A stretch of 38,243 nt of DNA from Mariprofundaceae bacterium (GCA_015488115.1 WFOK01000019.1:1-38243), one strand, 5' to 3'. Numbered from the stretch's first letter, positions 1-7,718 are shown. The notes: generated from the letters alone by a model not told the origin. Numbers and translations: made by a program.

Positions 1-119
1 CCGTTGCCAAGATTAAAAGCCCCGAAACCAATCCCCACATAAGGGTCCGTGGCATGGGCTGTGGCAACGAACGAGGTGAGCATCATGGCAACACATGCAA
101 GCTTCCAGAAGGCTTTCAT
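1..119 (-). CDS. Outer-membrane beta-barrel-like protein, N-terminal fragment
   Basis: The gene runs off the left edge, so only the first 39 codons are visible. The start at 119 is preceded by a clear AAAGGAG ribosome site. The first 23 residues form a classical Sec signal peptide: MKAFWK charged start, a hydrophobic core, and an AHA cleavage site. The mature protein begins TDPYVGIGFGAFNLGNG. The YVGIGFG pattern resembles the first strand of OmpA/OmpW-like or porin-like barrels, so an exported outer-membrane or periplasmic protein is likely. The exact family cannot be decided from this piece. A 10-bp palindrome GCTTCGAAGC lies about 35 bases upstream (152-161), and no convincing promoter hexamers were found. 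Confidence 0.6.
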   Translation of the reverse strand, partial: MKAFWKLACVAMMLTSFVATAHATDPYVGIGFGAFNLGN

Positions 120-248
120 CAGTTTCTCCTTTCCAAAACGTCAAAATGAACGCTTCGAAGCATGCACCCCTTGTCTGAAACGGAGCTGAAAGATCAGAAA
201 CCAATGCCTCACTTCGCAGCCATCTTGTCGGTTCGATCGTCCACAACG

Positions 249-281
249 AAAAAACCGCCCCGGCATGCCGGGGCGGTTTTT
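249..281 (-). terminator. Rho-independent terminator after the RRM protein gene
   Basis: A perfect GC-rich stem (ACCGCCCCGGC and its complement around 254-276) is flanked by A6 on one side and T5 on the other. Read on the minus strand it ends in a T run, 20 bases past the stop of the RNA-binding protein gene. The symmetric A/T flanks would also let it work on the plus strand. Confidence 0.85.
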
Positions 282-301
282 CAAGGCAGTGAGATACGAA
301 C

Positions 302-556
302 TCAGTAGCGCGGCTGGCGTGGGCGTGCCTCGTTCACGGTCAGGTTACGACCCATGTGCTCGCGACCATTGAGAGCCTCGATGGCAGCCAGGCCTTCATC
401 CTGGTTGTCCATGTCAACGAACGCAAAGCCACGGCTGCGGCCGGTCTCGCGGTCGGTGATGATCTTGGCCGAAGCCACGTCGCCAAACTGTGCGAACAAA
501 TCGATAAGATCTTCCTCGGTGGTCCGGAAAGAGATATTGCCAACATAAATATTCAT
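302..556 (-). CDS. RRM-domain RNA-binding protein
   Basis: This 84-residue protein is essentially one RNA recognition motif. RNP2 is seen as IYVGNI near residues 3-8 and RNP1 as RGFAFVDM near residues 42-49. The conserved aromatic residues that stack on RNA bases are present (Y4 and the two F of RNP1). It matches the small bacterial single-RRM proteins (cyanobacterial Rbp type) in length, but lacks a glycine-rich tail and ends RPRQPRY. It should bind single-stranded RNA in the cytoplasm. The start has an AGAGGA ribosome site. The gene stands alone between its own promoter (689-716) and terminator (249-281), with an untranslated leader of about 125 bases. In several bacteria such genes are cold-induced; nothing here proves that. 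Confidence 0.9.
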   Translation of the reverse strand: MNIYVGNISFRTTEEDLIDLFAQFGDVASAKIITDRETGRSRGFAFVDMDNQDEGLAAIEALNGREHMGRNLTVNEARPRQPRY

Positions 557-688
557 CTAGAAAAGTCCTCTGTCTTCAAAAATACATTGAACCGATCAGC
601 GAGGGCGCCCGCTGTTTAACTCTCTTAACCGAAGACAGATCAGAAACGAAACAGCAGATTGCTCTGCACTCACCATTCAACCATGCCA

Positions 689-716
689 ACTATAGAGCCT
701 TGATCGCATATGCCAA
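689..716 (-). promoter_or_regulatory. Sigma-70 promoter of the RRM gene
   Basis: On the minus strand TTGGCA (711-716) and TATAGT (689-694) are separated by 16 bases. Each hexamer matches the consensus at 5 of 6 positions. Transcription should begin near 682, leaving a leader of about 125 bases before the start codon at 556. Confidence 0.65.
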
Positions 717-745
717 CAAAAACTTTTCCGTCTGTCGCCCCAGCA

Positions 746-773
746 AGGAAAAACCCGCTGAATGGCGGGTTTC
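746..773 (-). terminator. Terminator downstream of tRNA-Leu
   Basis: An 8-bp stem AAACCCGC/GCGGGTTT (751-758 and 765-772) with a 6-base loop is followed on the minus strand by a run of five T. It lies 24 bases after the 3' end of the tRNA and probably ends the tpiA-secG-tRNA transcript. Confidence 0.8.
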
Positions 774-796
774 CCTGTTGAGGTCAGACTTGAAAA

Positions 797-882
797 TGGT
801 GCCGGAGACTGGATTCGAACCAGCACGGGCTAGGCCCACCACCCCCTCAAGATGGCGTGTCTACCAATTTCACCACTCCGGC
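797..882 (-). tRNA. leuU: tRNA-Leu (anticodon GAG)
   Basis: The 86-base gene has a 7-bp acceptor stem GCCGGAG/CTCCGGC, discriminator A and an encoded CCA. The T-arm carries GGTTCGAATCC. The anticodon stem CCATC/GGTGG closes the loop TTGAGGG, giving anticodon GAG (846-848 on the plus strand, complement CTC). A long variable arm marks a class II tRNA, as expected for leucine. The E. coli leuU tRNA, which has the same anticodon, also lies just downstream of secG, so order and identity agree. Confidence 0.95.
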
Positions 883-908
883 ATCGCGAGCCAGTCTTCC
901 TAGCTCTC

Positions 909-1286
909 CTACTCGGCAGGCGGCAATGTATCGCCTGGCGCCTCATTCTTCAACTTCGAAGGATCAAAGCCTTCCGGCTGCCCTGTCTTCTGCTCCGTCT
1001 TCTCGAGCGGTGCACTCGACTGATCCACGACCGCACGCTCCACAACCGAACCTGCTTCCTGCTGTGAAAAGAAGGCCAAGGTCAGGCTGGTCAGCATGAA
1101 CGCCGCAGCCAACCCACCGGTCAGCTTTCCCAGAAAGGAGCCAGAGCCACGGCTGCCAAAAAGGGTCTGCGCACCACCTCCGCCAAAGGAAACACCCATT
1201 TCAGCGCCCTGTCCCTTCTGAATCAGAACCACGCCGATGAGCAGCAATGCCACCATCACGTGGATCACCACAATTACCGTTGTCAT
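909..1286 (-). CDS. secG: Protein translocase subunit SecG
   Basis: SecG is the small inner-membrane subunit that joins SecYE and helps SecA-driven protein export. The 125-residue product has the expected plan: a first membrane helix (about residues 3-22), the cytoplasmic loop with GVSFGGGGAQTLFGSRGSG near residues 31-49, and a second helix (about 53-73) followed by a polar tail of some 50 residues. The gly-rich loop with the LFGS.G motif is diagnostic of the family. It lies 16 bases after tpiA and before tRNA-Leu, the order typical of many Gammaproteobacteria, so it is probably co-transcribed with both. The tail is rich in E, K and P and is poorly conserved in the family generally. Confidence 0.97.
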   Translation of the reverse strand: MTTVIVVIHVMVALLLIGVVLIQKGQGAEMGVSFGGGGAQTLFGSRGSGSFLGKLTGGLAAAFMLTSLTLAFFSQQEAGSVVERAVVDQSSAPLEKTEQKTGQPEGFDPSKLKNEAPGDTLPPAE

Positions 1287-1302
1287 AATCGCACCTAACT
1301 CC

Positions 1303-2055
1303 TCATGATACGGCTCGTGCGGCCGCTTCTACAATACCCATGAACGAACGCGGGTCCAGCGATGCCCCGCCGACCAGGGCGCCATTCACGCCGGCGCAGG
1401 ACATCAGATCCTCCGCATTCGACGGTTTGACGCTGCCTCCATACAGCACCCTGCATGTCCGCCCGTAGCGCTTGAGCTCCTCATGAACAAAGGCATGCGT
1501 CTCCTCGACCTGCTCCAGCGTCGGGGTCACGCCGGTCCCGATCGCCCATACTGGCTCATACGCAACCGTCAGCGGAGCAGCAGGATCCGTACCCTCCAGG
1601 ATGGACAGTTGCTCGCGCAATACTTCATTGGTCTTGCCCGCTTCACGCTCATCGAGATGCTCTCCAATGCAGAGAATGGGCTCCAGTCCGGCCTTCCACG
1701 ATGCCTTGAGCTTCTTCAGGATGACCTCATTGGCCTCGTGCAAAATATCCCTTCGTTCGGAATGGCCGAGAATCACATAATGGCAGCCGGCGTCACGCAG
1801 CATCAGCGGAGAAATCGAGCCTGTAAACGCTCCCTTCTCTTCATAAAAGACGCTCTGCGCGCCAAGACGGATGCCCTTCCGCTCAAGGCGCTCCCCCATG
1901 GGGTGCAACAATGTAAACGGAGGCATGATGGCGATCTCGACCTTTTCTGGGGCCGGATTCTCCCCCAGAGCCTCGATATAGGCCATGGCCTCATCGAGCA
2001 AGCCATTCATCTTCCAGTTTCCCGCGACCAGACAACGCCTGTCTCCGCTGATCAT
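1303..2055 (-). CDS. tpiA: Triosephosphate isomerase
   Basis: The enzyme interconverts dihydroxyacetone phosphate and glyceraldehyde 3-phosphate in glycolysis, gluconeogenesis and the Calvin cycle. The start at 2055 is chosen because AAGGAGG lies 5 bases upstream; an open frame extends further 5' but without family similarity. The 250-residue product is normal in length. Catalytic residues are visible: N13 and K15 in GNWKMN, H98 in ILGHSERR, and E167 in AYEPVWAIGTG. The phosphate-binding loop LYGGSVKP is near residues 206-213. secG follows after 16 bases, and rsmA diverges upstream with 118 bases between the two start codons, so the intergenic region must hold both promoters. Confidence 0.98.
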   Translation of the reverse strand: MISGDRRCLVAGNWKMNGLLDEAMAYIEALGENPAPEKVEIAIMPPFTLLHPMGERLERKGIRLGAQSVFYEEKGAFTGSISPLMLRDAGCHYVILGHSERRDILHEANEVILKKLKASWKAGLEPILCIGEHLDEREAGKTNEVLREQLSILEGTDPAAPLTVAYEPVWAIGTGVTPTLEQVEETHAFVHEELKRYGRTCRVLYGGSVKPSNAEDLMSCAGVNGALVGGASLDPRSFMGIVEAAARAVS

Positions 2056-2137
2056 GCCGACCTCCTTGGACCCCAACAAACGGGTCGGGAAGTGTAGAAA
2101 AAAACCTTGGCATGGCAAGGGAAAAGCGATTGCGCCG

Positions 2138-2166
2138 CTGACCTTGCTCGCCTCGGCTGATACGAT
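2138..2166 (+). promoter_or_regulatory. Candidate rsmA promoter giving a leaderless mRNA
   Basis: CTGACC (2138-2143) and TACGAT (2161-2166) are 17 bases apart, each 4 of 6 against the sigma-70 consensus. The ATG at 2174 begins 7 bases after the -10 element, where transcription itself would begin, and there is no ribosome-binding site in front of it. Confidence 0.35.
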
Positions 2167-2173
2167 CCGGCCC

Positions 2174-3031
2174 ATGCATCAACATCAGGCCATGGCAAAA
2201 AAATCCCTCGGTCAGCATTTCCTGCGGGACCGACAGGCCATTGAGCGCATCCTTTCCCTGATGCCAGCCGCCTGCCGTGTGCTGGAGATCGGACCAGGCC
2301 CCGGAGCCCTGACGGTTCCACTGATGGAGCGTTGCGACAGGCTTGTGCTCATCGAAAAGGACGACCGTTTCGCCGAACACTGGCAACTCGTGGCCAGCAA
2401 GCATCCGGGGCTTCATGTCGTGCATGCCGACGTGATGCAATGCCTGACCGAAACCATGGCGCAGCACAGACCCGAATGGATCCTGGGCAACCTGCCCTAC
2501 AACATCAGCGGTCCGCTGACGGCCCTTCTGGCCTCGTTCCGGCTTGAAGGCGGCATGGTGCTGATGTACCAACGGGAAGTGGCCGACCGCATCTGCGCCG
2601 CGCCAGGCTCCCGCCTTTACGGGAGTCTTTCCGTGCTGGCCAGGCATTATTATGAACCGAAAGTGTGCCTGCGCCTCCCCCCCGGCGCCTTCAACCCACC
2701 CCCCAAGGTGCATTCCGCCGTGGTCTTGTTCAAGCCGCTTGACCGCACGCCCCCGTGCGCCTACAAGGCCCTGCAACATGCCGTCCGGCTGGGCTTTGCA
2801 CACCGCCGGAAAACGCTGCGCAACAATTTCAGGGGCATTCTTGACGAGGAACAGATCGCATCCTTGGGCATTGACCCGGGGCTCAGGCCTGAACAACTGG
2901 ACCAGGCATCCTGGTTCCGGCTGGCCCTGGCCCTGCAACGCCTCAGCCAGCCTGCTGCAGCCAATCCCGCAACTGCCCCGAACGGTCCAAGGCGTAGAGA
3001 TCATCACAGCCGCCCACATGGCGACCATTGA
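2174..3031 (+). CDS. rsmA: 16S rRNA dimethyladenosine transferase RsmA (KsgA)
   Basis: RsmA dimethylates two adjacent adenines in helix 45 of 16S rRNA during small-subunit assembly, using SAM. The N-terminus carries KKSLGQHFL, followed by the SAM-binding motif LEIGPGPGALT and the adenine-methylase signature NLPYNISGPL. The C-terminal domain ends in FRLALALQRL as usual. A 27-residue tail after that motif is unusual and is translated from DNA that also encodes the end of the glutaredoxin gene on the other strand (2943-3031). Two starts are possible, 2174 and 2192. Neither has a ribosome site, and 2174 fits a leaderless transcript. The 285-residue length is slightly above the family norm because of the tail. 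Confidence 0.95.
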   Translation: MHQHQAMAKKSLGQHFLRDRQAIERILSLMPAACRVLEIGPGPGALTVPLMERCDRLVLIEKDDRFAEHWQLVASKHPGLHVVHADVMQCLTETMAQHRPEWILGNLPYNISGPLTALLASFRLEGGMVLMYQREVADRICAAPGSRLYGSLSVLARHYYEPKVCLRLPPGAFNPPPKVHSAVVLFKPLDRTPPCAYKALQHAVRLGFAHRRKTLRNNFRGILDEEQIASLGIDPGLRPEQLDQASWFRLALALQRLSQPAAANPATAPNGPRRRDHHSRPHGDH

Positions 3032-3212
3032 TGAAGATTTGAGGGATGGTGCGCGCGCCACGGCTGCGCTGCAGCATTTCGACCCTCCGCTCCGGATGCC
3101 GTTGCACATCGTATTCGATGAAGGCGATACCGCGCTGTTTCAGCAAGGCCTTGGCCCGCAAGCAATACGGGCAGTAGTCTCCCGAATAGATCTCAACCTT
3201 TGGCTGATTCAT
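2943..3212 (-). CDS. grxC: Glutaredoxin (GrxC type)
   Basis: This 89-residue thiol-disulfide oxidoreductase has the dithiol active site CPYC at C14-C17 and the glutathione-binding cis-proline motif TIPQIFI, then GGCDDLYAL, in the usual order. It reduces protein disulfides with glutathione in the cytoplasm. The start at 3212 is supported by AGGAGG 4 bases upstream. The last 89 bases overlap the 3' end of convergent rsmA. comF begins its 3' end 13 bases further on, so comF and grxC may share a transcript. The length and motif order match proteobacterial GrxC. Confidence 0.95.
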   Translation of the reverse strand: MNQPKVEIYSGDYCPYCLRAKALLKQRGIAFIEYDVQRHPERRVEMLQRSRGARTIPQIFINGRHVGGCDDLYALDRSGQLRDWLQQAG

Positions 3213-3225
3213 GCAACCTCCTGGC

Positions 3226-3954
3226 TTATGCGCGGGCAAGACTGAGCACGCCCAATGGCAGGCCGAGACCTGCAGCGATGCGCGCCGCCTCTCTCATGGT
3301 CGCCCCGGTGGTCTGGATGTCATCGACCAGCCAAATGCGGGCAGGCTTCTGATGCAACGCATCCCATGCCCGCCAATCGAGATCGAACGCACCGCGAAGG
3401 TTCCGCCGGCGCTCCCGACCGCTGAGTTCGGACTGGCGTGGCTGGCTGCCCAATCGCCGCAGGATGCGCCAGTCCCAACCGCACCCGCCACGCCTGGCCA
3501 ACCATCGCGCCAGATCTGCCGCATGATGCTGGCCCATGCGGCGCATGCGCGCAAGCGGCATCGGAATGGGAAGCAGCAGATCCTTCGGACCCAGCACCTC
3601 CCGGATGTGCCCCCCTGCGGCGTCCAACAGCCAGTGAATCGCTGCCGGGTGGCCGCCGAGCTTCCACTGTAGGATCGCCTCACGCACAGGACCGTCATAA
3701 CGGAAAAGGGCCTCGTTCCACTGGAAAGGAGGAGGACGACGCAGGCAGGAACCGCACGGTCCGGGAGCCAGGGCCTCGCCAAGCACGACCCCACAGCGTC
3801 GGCAATGAGAACGCGGCCAAATGCGTATGCCCATCAGGCACTCCGGACAGCATCCATCCCGATCTGGCAAGGGTCTCTGGCAAAAGAAGCAACAAGGAGG
3901 AAACAGCATGCGCCGCAGCCCGTGAACCCCCTTGGCAATGAACGTTGACAGCAT
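3226..3954 (-). CDS. comF: ComF family phosphoribosyltransferase-like protein
   Basis: The 242-residue protein has the family plan: an N-terminal zinc-ribbon-like region with CxxC pairs (CCFFC, CPEC, CRRC, CGSC) and a C-terminal phosphoribosyltransferase fold. The PRPP loop reads WLVDDIQTTGATM near residues 202-214. Relatives (ComF, GntX) act in DNA uptake or DNA use; the precise reaction is not settled. The start at 3954 places about 20 residues before LFPPCCFFC, as in relatives; ATG 3909 is an alternative. bioF diverges from it with only about 16 bases between starts, so each promoter probably lies within or very near the other gene. Confidence 0.88.
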   Translation of the reverse strand: MLSTFIAKGVHGLRRMLFPPCCFFCQRPLPDRDGCCPECLMGIRIWPRSHCRRCGVVLGEALAPGPCGSCLRRPPPFQWNEALFRYDGPVREAILQWKLGGHPAAIHWLLDAAGGHIREVLGPKDLLLPIPMPLARMRRMGQHHAADLARWLARRGGCGWDWRILRRLGSQPRQSELSGRERRRNLRGAFDLDWRAWDALHQKPARIWLVDDIQTTGATMREAARIAAGLGLPLGVLSLARA

Positions 3955-3970
3955 CTCCATCGCCATCAGC

Positions 3971-5116
3971 ATGACGCACATGCCGGACAGTCGCAACTGG
4001 TTCACTTCCATGCCATCTCTCCGCAGGCGACATTTCCCGCGTACACGCGCGGACGGAAAGAAGATCCATGTCGGTGGACTCCAACTGATCAATTTCGCCT
4101 CCAATGACTATCTCGGACTGAGCCATCACCCAAGGGTCGTGGGGGCCGCACAAGAGGCCCTGGGCCGGCACGGACTGGGCAGCGGTGCCTCCCGGCTGGT
4201 CTGTGGCGATGCGCCAGTGTTTCACGAACTGGAACAGGCGCTGGCGGAATGGAAAGGCTACGAAGCGGCCCTACTGGTTGGCTCGGGCATGTTGGCCAAC
4301 ATCGGACTGCTTCACGCCCTCGCCGGTCGGCACGATGTGATGTTCACCGATCGCCTGAACCATGCCTCCCTTGTCGATGGTGCCCGCCTGTCGGGAGCAA
4401 GGGTCAGGCGCTTCCCCCACCGGGACACCAAAACCCTGGAAGCCTTGCTCGAGTCCACTGAGGCCAGGCGGCGCATCATCGTGACCGACGGCATATTCAG
4501 CATGGATGGCGACATGGCCCCGCTGACCGAGCTCAGGCACTTGGCCGAAAAACATGACGCCCTGCTCATCGTGGATGATGCACACGGCATCGGCACCCTG
4601 CCCGACCCACGGGGAGCCTGCGCCATGGCAGGCCTGAGCGGCCACGAGCGGCTGGTCGAAATCGGTACATTCGGCAAGGCCTTCGGAGGTTACGGGGCGT
4701 TCATCCTTGGCAGCCAGCCACTCATCGATGGCCTGCGACAGCGTCTGCGCACCATGATCTATTCGACCGCACTTCCCTACGCCATCGCCCAAGCCATGCT
4801 GGTGGCCCTTGATCTGATCCGGGAAGGTACCCTGACCGCGAGGCTGCAAAGAAACATCGGGGTATTCCGTCGCTGCTGCGCCGGCATTCCCGTCATGACA
4901 TCGGAAACGGCCATCCAGCCCGTCATGCTGGGTGATGACACAAGGGCGCTGAACACGGCGAAAAAACTGCGCGAAAAGGGCTTCTTCGTTCCCGCCATTC
5001 GTCCACCAACCGTTCCCGAAGGAACCTCGCGGCTGCGCATCACGCTTTCCAGCCACCATGAGGCAGAAGAGATCCGTGGCCTTGCCGAGGCCATCAGGGA
5101 CTGCCTGCATGAGTGA
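3971..5116 (+). CDS. bioF: 8-amino-7-oxononanoate synthase BioF
   Basis: BioF is a PLP enzyme that condenses pimeloyl-ACP with L-alanine in biotin synthesis. Counting from 3971 the PLP lysine in GTFGKAFGG is K236, the number used in the E. coli enzyme, which supports this start. SNDYLGL (residues 44-50), DRLNHASL and VDDAHGIG (201-208) are all conserved. The product has 381 residues. Upstream ATG 3938 and downstream ATG 3980 are possible starts, and no start has a clear ribosome site. A perfect TTGACA at 3945-3950 could be the -35 box, with a weak -10 CAGCAT at 3967-3972. The stop overlaps bioH by 8 bases (ATGAGTGA), so the genes form an operon. Confidence 0.95.
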   Translation: MTHMPDSRNWFTSMPSLRRRHFPRTRADGKKIHVGGLQLINFASNDYLGLSHHPRVVGAAQEALGRHGLGSGASRLVCGDAPVFHELEQALAEWKGYEAALLVGSGMLANIGLLHALAGRHDVMFTDRLNHASLVDGARLSGARVRRFPHRDTKTLEALLESTEARRRIIVTDGIFSMDGDMAPLTELRHLAEKHDALLIVDDAHGIGTLPDPRGACAMAGLSGHERLVEIGTFGKAFGGYGAFILGSQPLIDGLRQRLRTMIYSTALPYAIAQAMLVALDLIREGTLTARLQRNIGVFRRCCAGIPVMTSETAIQPVMLGDDTRALNTAKKLREKGFFVPAIRPPTVPEGTSRLRITLSSHHEAEEIRGLAEAIRDCLHE

Positions 5117-5825
5117 GATGCTGTTCGTTCATGGCTGGGGACAGTCCCGCCAGATCTGGAAACCGTGCATGAGCATCTGGCCAGATGCTCATTACATCAA
5201 CCTGCCCGGGCATGGGGGCGAGCCGGATGCGGAACCAGATAGCTGGCTGGATAGCCTGCCTGGCGAAAAACCCATGCTGCTCATCGGCTGGTCCCTGGGC
5301 GGCATGCTCGCCCTGAGGCTTGCGCTGCGGCTGCCTCGGCGCATCAAGGGACTGGTGCTTATCGCCACAACGCCCAAGTTCTGCATGACAGCGGACTGGG
5401 ACGCCGGCTGCCCGGCGCACGTCTTCAGCACATTCAAACGGCAGGCCATCACGGATCCGGAAAGATTGCTGCGCCGTTTTTTCGACCTCATGCTTCAGGG
5501 GGAAGAGCTGAGCATGTCCGCCCGGCGCCGCTTGCAGCAGGAGTGCATGAACACATCTGTCCTGCCCTCGATCGCCGCCATGAAGCACGGCCTGAGCCTG
5601 CTCCAAAGCCTGGACTTGCGTCCGCATCTGAACGAGATTCGCGTGCCCTGTCTGATCGTGCATGGCCATCGGGATGTCATCGTGCCGCACGCCGCCGGGA
5701 AATACTTATGCGAGCATCTTCCCCGTGCCGACATGCGAAGCCTTGAGTCCGCTGGCCACGCACCGTTTCTCAACCACACCCGAGCATTCCGGCAGACCCT
5801 GGAGGAATGGTGTCGAAAACTCTGA
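5109..5825 (+). CDS. bioH: Pimeloyl-ACP methyl ester carboxylesterase BioH
   Basis: BioH removes the methyl group from pimeloyl-ACP methyl ester, ending the BioC-disguised fatty-acid cycle and releasing the substrate of BioF. It is a 238-residue alpha/beta hydrolase. The nucleophile S62 sits in GWSLGG, with D189 in GHRDVIVP and H217 in SAGHAPF completing the triad. FVHGWG near residues 6-11 forms the oxyanion region. All triad residues are present, so the protein should be active. It overlaps bioF by 8 bases and bioC by about 19, which indicates tight translational coupling. Confidence 0.94.
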   Translation: MSEMLFVHGWGQSRQIWKPCMSIWPDAHYINLPGHGGEPDAEPDSWLDSLPGEKPMLLIGWSLGGMLALRLALRLPRRIKGLVLIATTPKFCMTADWDAGCPAHVFSTFKRQAITDPERLLRRFFDLMLQGEELSMSARRRLQQECMNTSVLPSIAAMKHGLSLLQSLDLRPHLNEIRVPCLIVHGHRDVIVPHAAGKYLCEHLPRADMRSLESAGHAPFLNHTRAFRQTLEEWCRKL

Positions 5826-6667
5826 ATCCCATGCAGGTGCGCAGGGCCTTCGGGCTCGCCAGCGCCAATTATGACCGTCATGCCGTGGTGCAGAGGGAAA
5901 TTGGCGATCGCCTGCTGCAGCACATGGCCTTCACGAAAATCGAGCCACAACGCATCCTCGATATCGGATGCGGAACCGGTTATTTCACCCGGCTGCTGCG
6001 TCAACGATTTCGGCGCGCTGACATCACCGGGCTGGACTTGGCGTTCTCCATGACGCAACAGGCAAGAAAGCAACAGCCTCGACGCCGTCCATGGCAGGGG
6101 CGCACCCGCTTTCTAGCTGCGGATGCATGCCTGCTTCCCTTTGCCGACGCCTCCTTCGACCTCGTCTGTTCAAACCTTGCCATGCAATGGGTCAGTGCGC
6201 CCGAGATCATGATGCGCGAAATGCGCCGCGTGCTTGCGCCGGGAGGGCTGATGCTCTTCTCGACCTTCGGCCGCCGCACGCTCACGGAACTTCGCCAGAG
6301 CCTGGCACACATTCACCCCGCCTACGAGCACAGCGTCCTCCGCTTCCCCGATGTCATGGACCTCGGTGATGCCCTGATGCAGTTGCCCGTCGCCGCGCCG
6401 GTAACCGATGCCGATCTCATCACCGTCAGCTACCCGAACGTGCATGCCCTGATCCGCGAGCTCAAAGGGCTTGGCGCATCCGCCTCGGCCATCGCCCGTC
6501 CCGTGAAGGGCCTTTATGGCCGCAGGCTGCTCCGCGAGCTCGAGCGGCGTTATCCCCGAGACGACTCGGGCCGCATCCAGGCCTCCTTCGAGGCGTTGTA
6601 TGCCCAGGCATGGTTCGAGGAAGACCCTCAGGATGGCCTGAACTGCATTCCGATACGCGCGGCATGA
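5807..6667 (+). CDS. bioC: Malonyl-ACP O-methyltransferase BioC
   Basis: BioC methylates malonyl-ACP with SAM so that fatty-acid synthase can build the pimelate chain. The SAM motif I is LDIGCGTGYFT (near residue 50). FDLVCSNLAMQWV and PGGLMLFSTFG, the later methyltransferase motifs characteristic of BioC, follow. The N-terminal segment VRRAFGLASANYDRHA is also a BioC hallmark. GGAGG at 5801-5805 lies too close to ATG 5807, so GTG 5810 may be the true start; the product is then 285 instead of 286 residues. It overlaps bioH upstream and bioD downstream (ATGA). Confidence 0.94.
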   Translation: MVSKTLNPMQVRRAFGLASANYDRHAVVQREIGDRLLQHMAFTKIEPQRILDIGCGTGYFTRLLRQRFRRADITGLDLAFSMTQQARKQQPRRRPWQGRTRFLAADACLLPFADASFDLVCSNLAMQWVSAPEIMMREMRRVLAPGGLMLFSTFGRRTLTELRQSLAHIHPAYEHSVLRFPDVMDLGDALMQLPVAAPVTDADLITVSYPNVHALIRELKGLGASASAIARPVKGLYGRRLLRELERRYPRDDSGRIQASFEALYAQAWFEEDPQDGLNCIPIRAA

Positions 6668-7332
6668 GCACGATTTTCGTCACAGCAACCGATACCGATG
6701 CCGGCAAGACCTATGTGACCTGCGCTGCAGTGCGTCAGTATCTGGACCTCGGCCTGGATGCCATTGCACTCAAGCCCATCGCATGCGGCGCGCACGAGGA
6801 GCGATATGCGGATATCGATCGTCTGCTCGCCGCCCAGGGACTCGATCATCCTGACCAAATCAACCTGTATCGCTTCCCGCTCGCGGCGGCGCCCGCCCAC
6901 GCAACCCCAGCGGGGCAAGCCATCGACCCCTCCAAGCTGGATGCATGGTGCCGCAAGCATGCGCAACGGCATGCTTGCACCCTGATTGAAGGCATTGGCG
7001 GCCTTCGCGTGCCCTTGCGGACAGGGTATGAAGTCCGTGACTGGATCAGGGACTGCAGGCCGGATCACCTCTGGCTGATCGTGCGCTGTCGCATCGGCGC
7101 CCTGAATCATTTACTGCTGACACTTGAGTCCCTGCAGGCCATTGGCCGCCAGCCGGATCACATCGTACTCAATGCCTTGCGCAAGGAGGACGAAGCCTAT
7201 CTGCCGGCACTTGCCGAAGGTTGCGCAACGGTTGCGGGGAGTGGCAAAATCCTTACACTCGGCTGCGGTGAAACGCTCGATGCTCGGGCGTTGCTGCCTG
7301 GCGGGGGGAGGAGAGGAGAGACTCAGGCGTGA
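6664..7332 (+). CDS. bioD: Dethiobiotin synthetase BioD
   Basis: BioD closes the ureido ring of dethiobiotin from diaminopelargonate, CO2 and ATP. The P-loop TATDTDAGKT occupies roughly residues 7-16, and LIEGIGGLRVPL carries the second conserved segment. In the usual motif the residue before GKT is V; here it is A. The start ATG 6664 overlaps the bioC stop as ATGA. The 222-residue length is normal. The stop overlaps the GTG start of the next gene, a receiver protein (GTGA). bioA and bioB are not in this window and must lie elsewhere. Confidence 0.94.
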   Translation: MSTIFVTATDTDAGKTYVTCAAVRQYLDLGLDAIALKPIACGAHEERYADIDRLLAAQGLDHPDQINLYRFPLAAAPAHATPAGQAIDPSKLDAWCRKHAQRHACTLIEGIGGLRVPLRTGYEVRDWIRDCRPDHLWLIVRCRIGALNHLLLTLESLQAIGRQPDHIVLNALRKEDEAYLPALAEGCATVAGSGKILTLGCGETLDARALLPGGGRRGETQA

Positions 7333-7718
7333 ATGTCCTGCTGATCGATGATGAAAAAACCATGCATGAAATCACGAGCGCGTTCCTGCGGCGTTACGCC
7401 AAGGAACACGATCTGCCCGTGAACATCACCTGCACGGCCGATCCGGTCAGGGGCCTGTTCGAGGCCACGGCTCATGGGGATCAATTCGACCTGATTCTGC
7501 TCGACATCCGCATGCCCAAGCTCACGGGCGACGAGATTTACAACAGCCTGATACAGATCAAGCCCGAACTGCTCGACCGCGTGCTGTTTGTCACCGGCTA
7601 CCGCCAGGACATCAAGGGCCGCTTCTCGGACCAGCCATTGCGCATCCTCGACAAGCCCTTCCGCTATGCGCAGCTCTCCGAGGCCATTTCAGCAATTCTC
7701 CGCCCCGACGCCCGCTGA
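7329..7718 (+). CDS. Stand-alone response-regulator receiver domain
   Basis: The 129 residues make up one CheY-like receiver with every key residue: acidic pair D7-D8, phospho-acceptor D59 in LLDIRMP, T89 in FVTGY and K109 in LDKPF. There is no output domain, so it would work by protein contact or in a phosphorelay. The GTG start overlaps the bioD stop (GTGA) and is preceded by GGAGAGGAGAG, so it is translated as the fifth gene of the biotin operon. That is an unexpected neighbour for it. Its last 30 bases overlap the end of the convergent Nudix gene. Its partner kinase is unknown; the hybrid kinases at 17.9-22.7 kb are possible partners only by guess. Confidence 0.85.
   Translation: MNVLLIDDEKTMHEITSAFLRRYAKEHDLPVNITCTADPVRGLFEATAHGDQFDLILLDIRMPKLTGDEIYNSLIQIKPELLDRVLFVTGYRQDIKGRFSDQPLRILDKPFRYAQLSEAISAILRPDAR

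Noticed and set aside
152-161. GCTTCGAAGC palindrome before the truncated outer-membrane gene
   Set aside because: Ten bases of perfect symmetry are not rare in GC-rich DNA, and there are no other copies or promoter elements to support it.
2052-2175. Upstream extension of the tpiA frame to 2175
   Set aside because: The start at 2055 has a strong ribosome site and gives normal length; the extra residues have no family similarity and run into the rsmA promoter.
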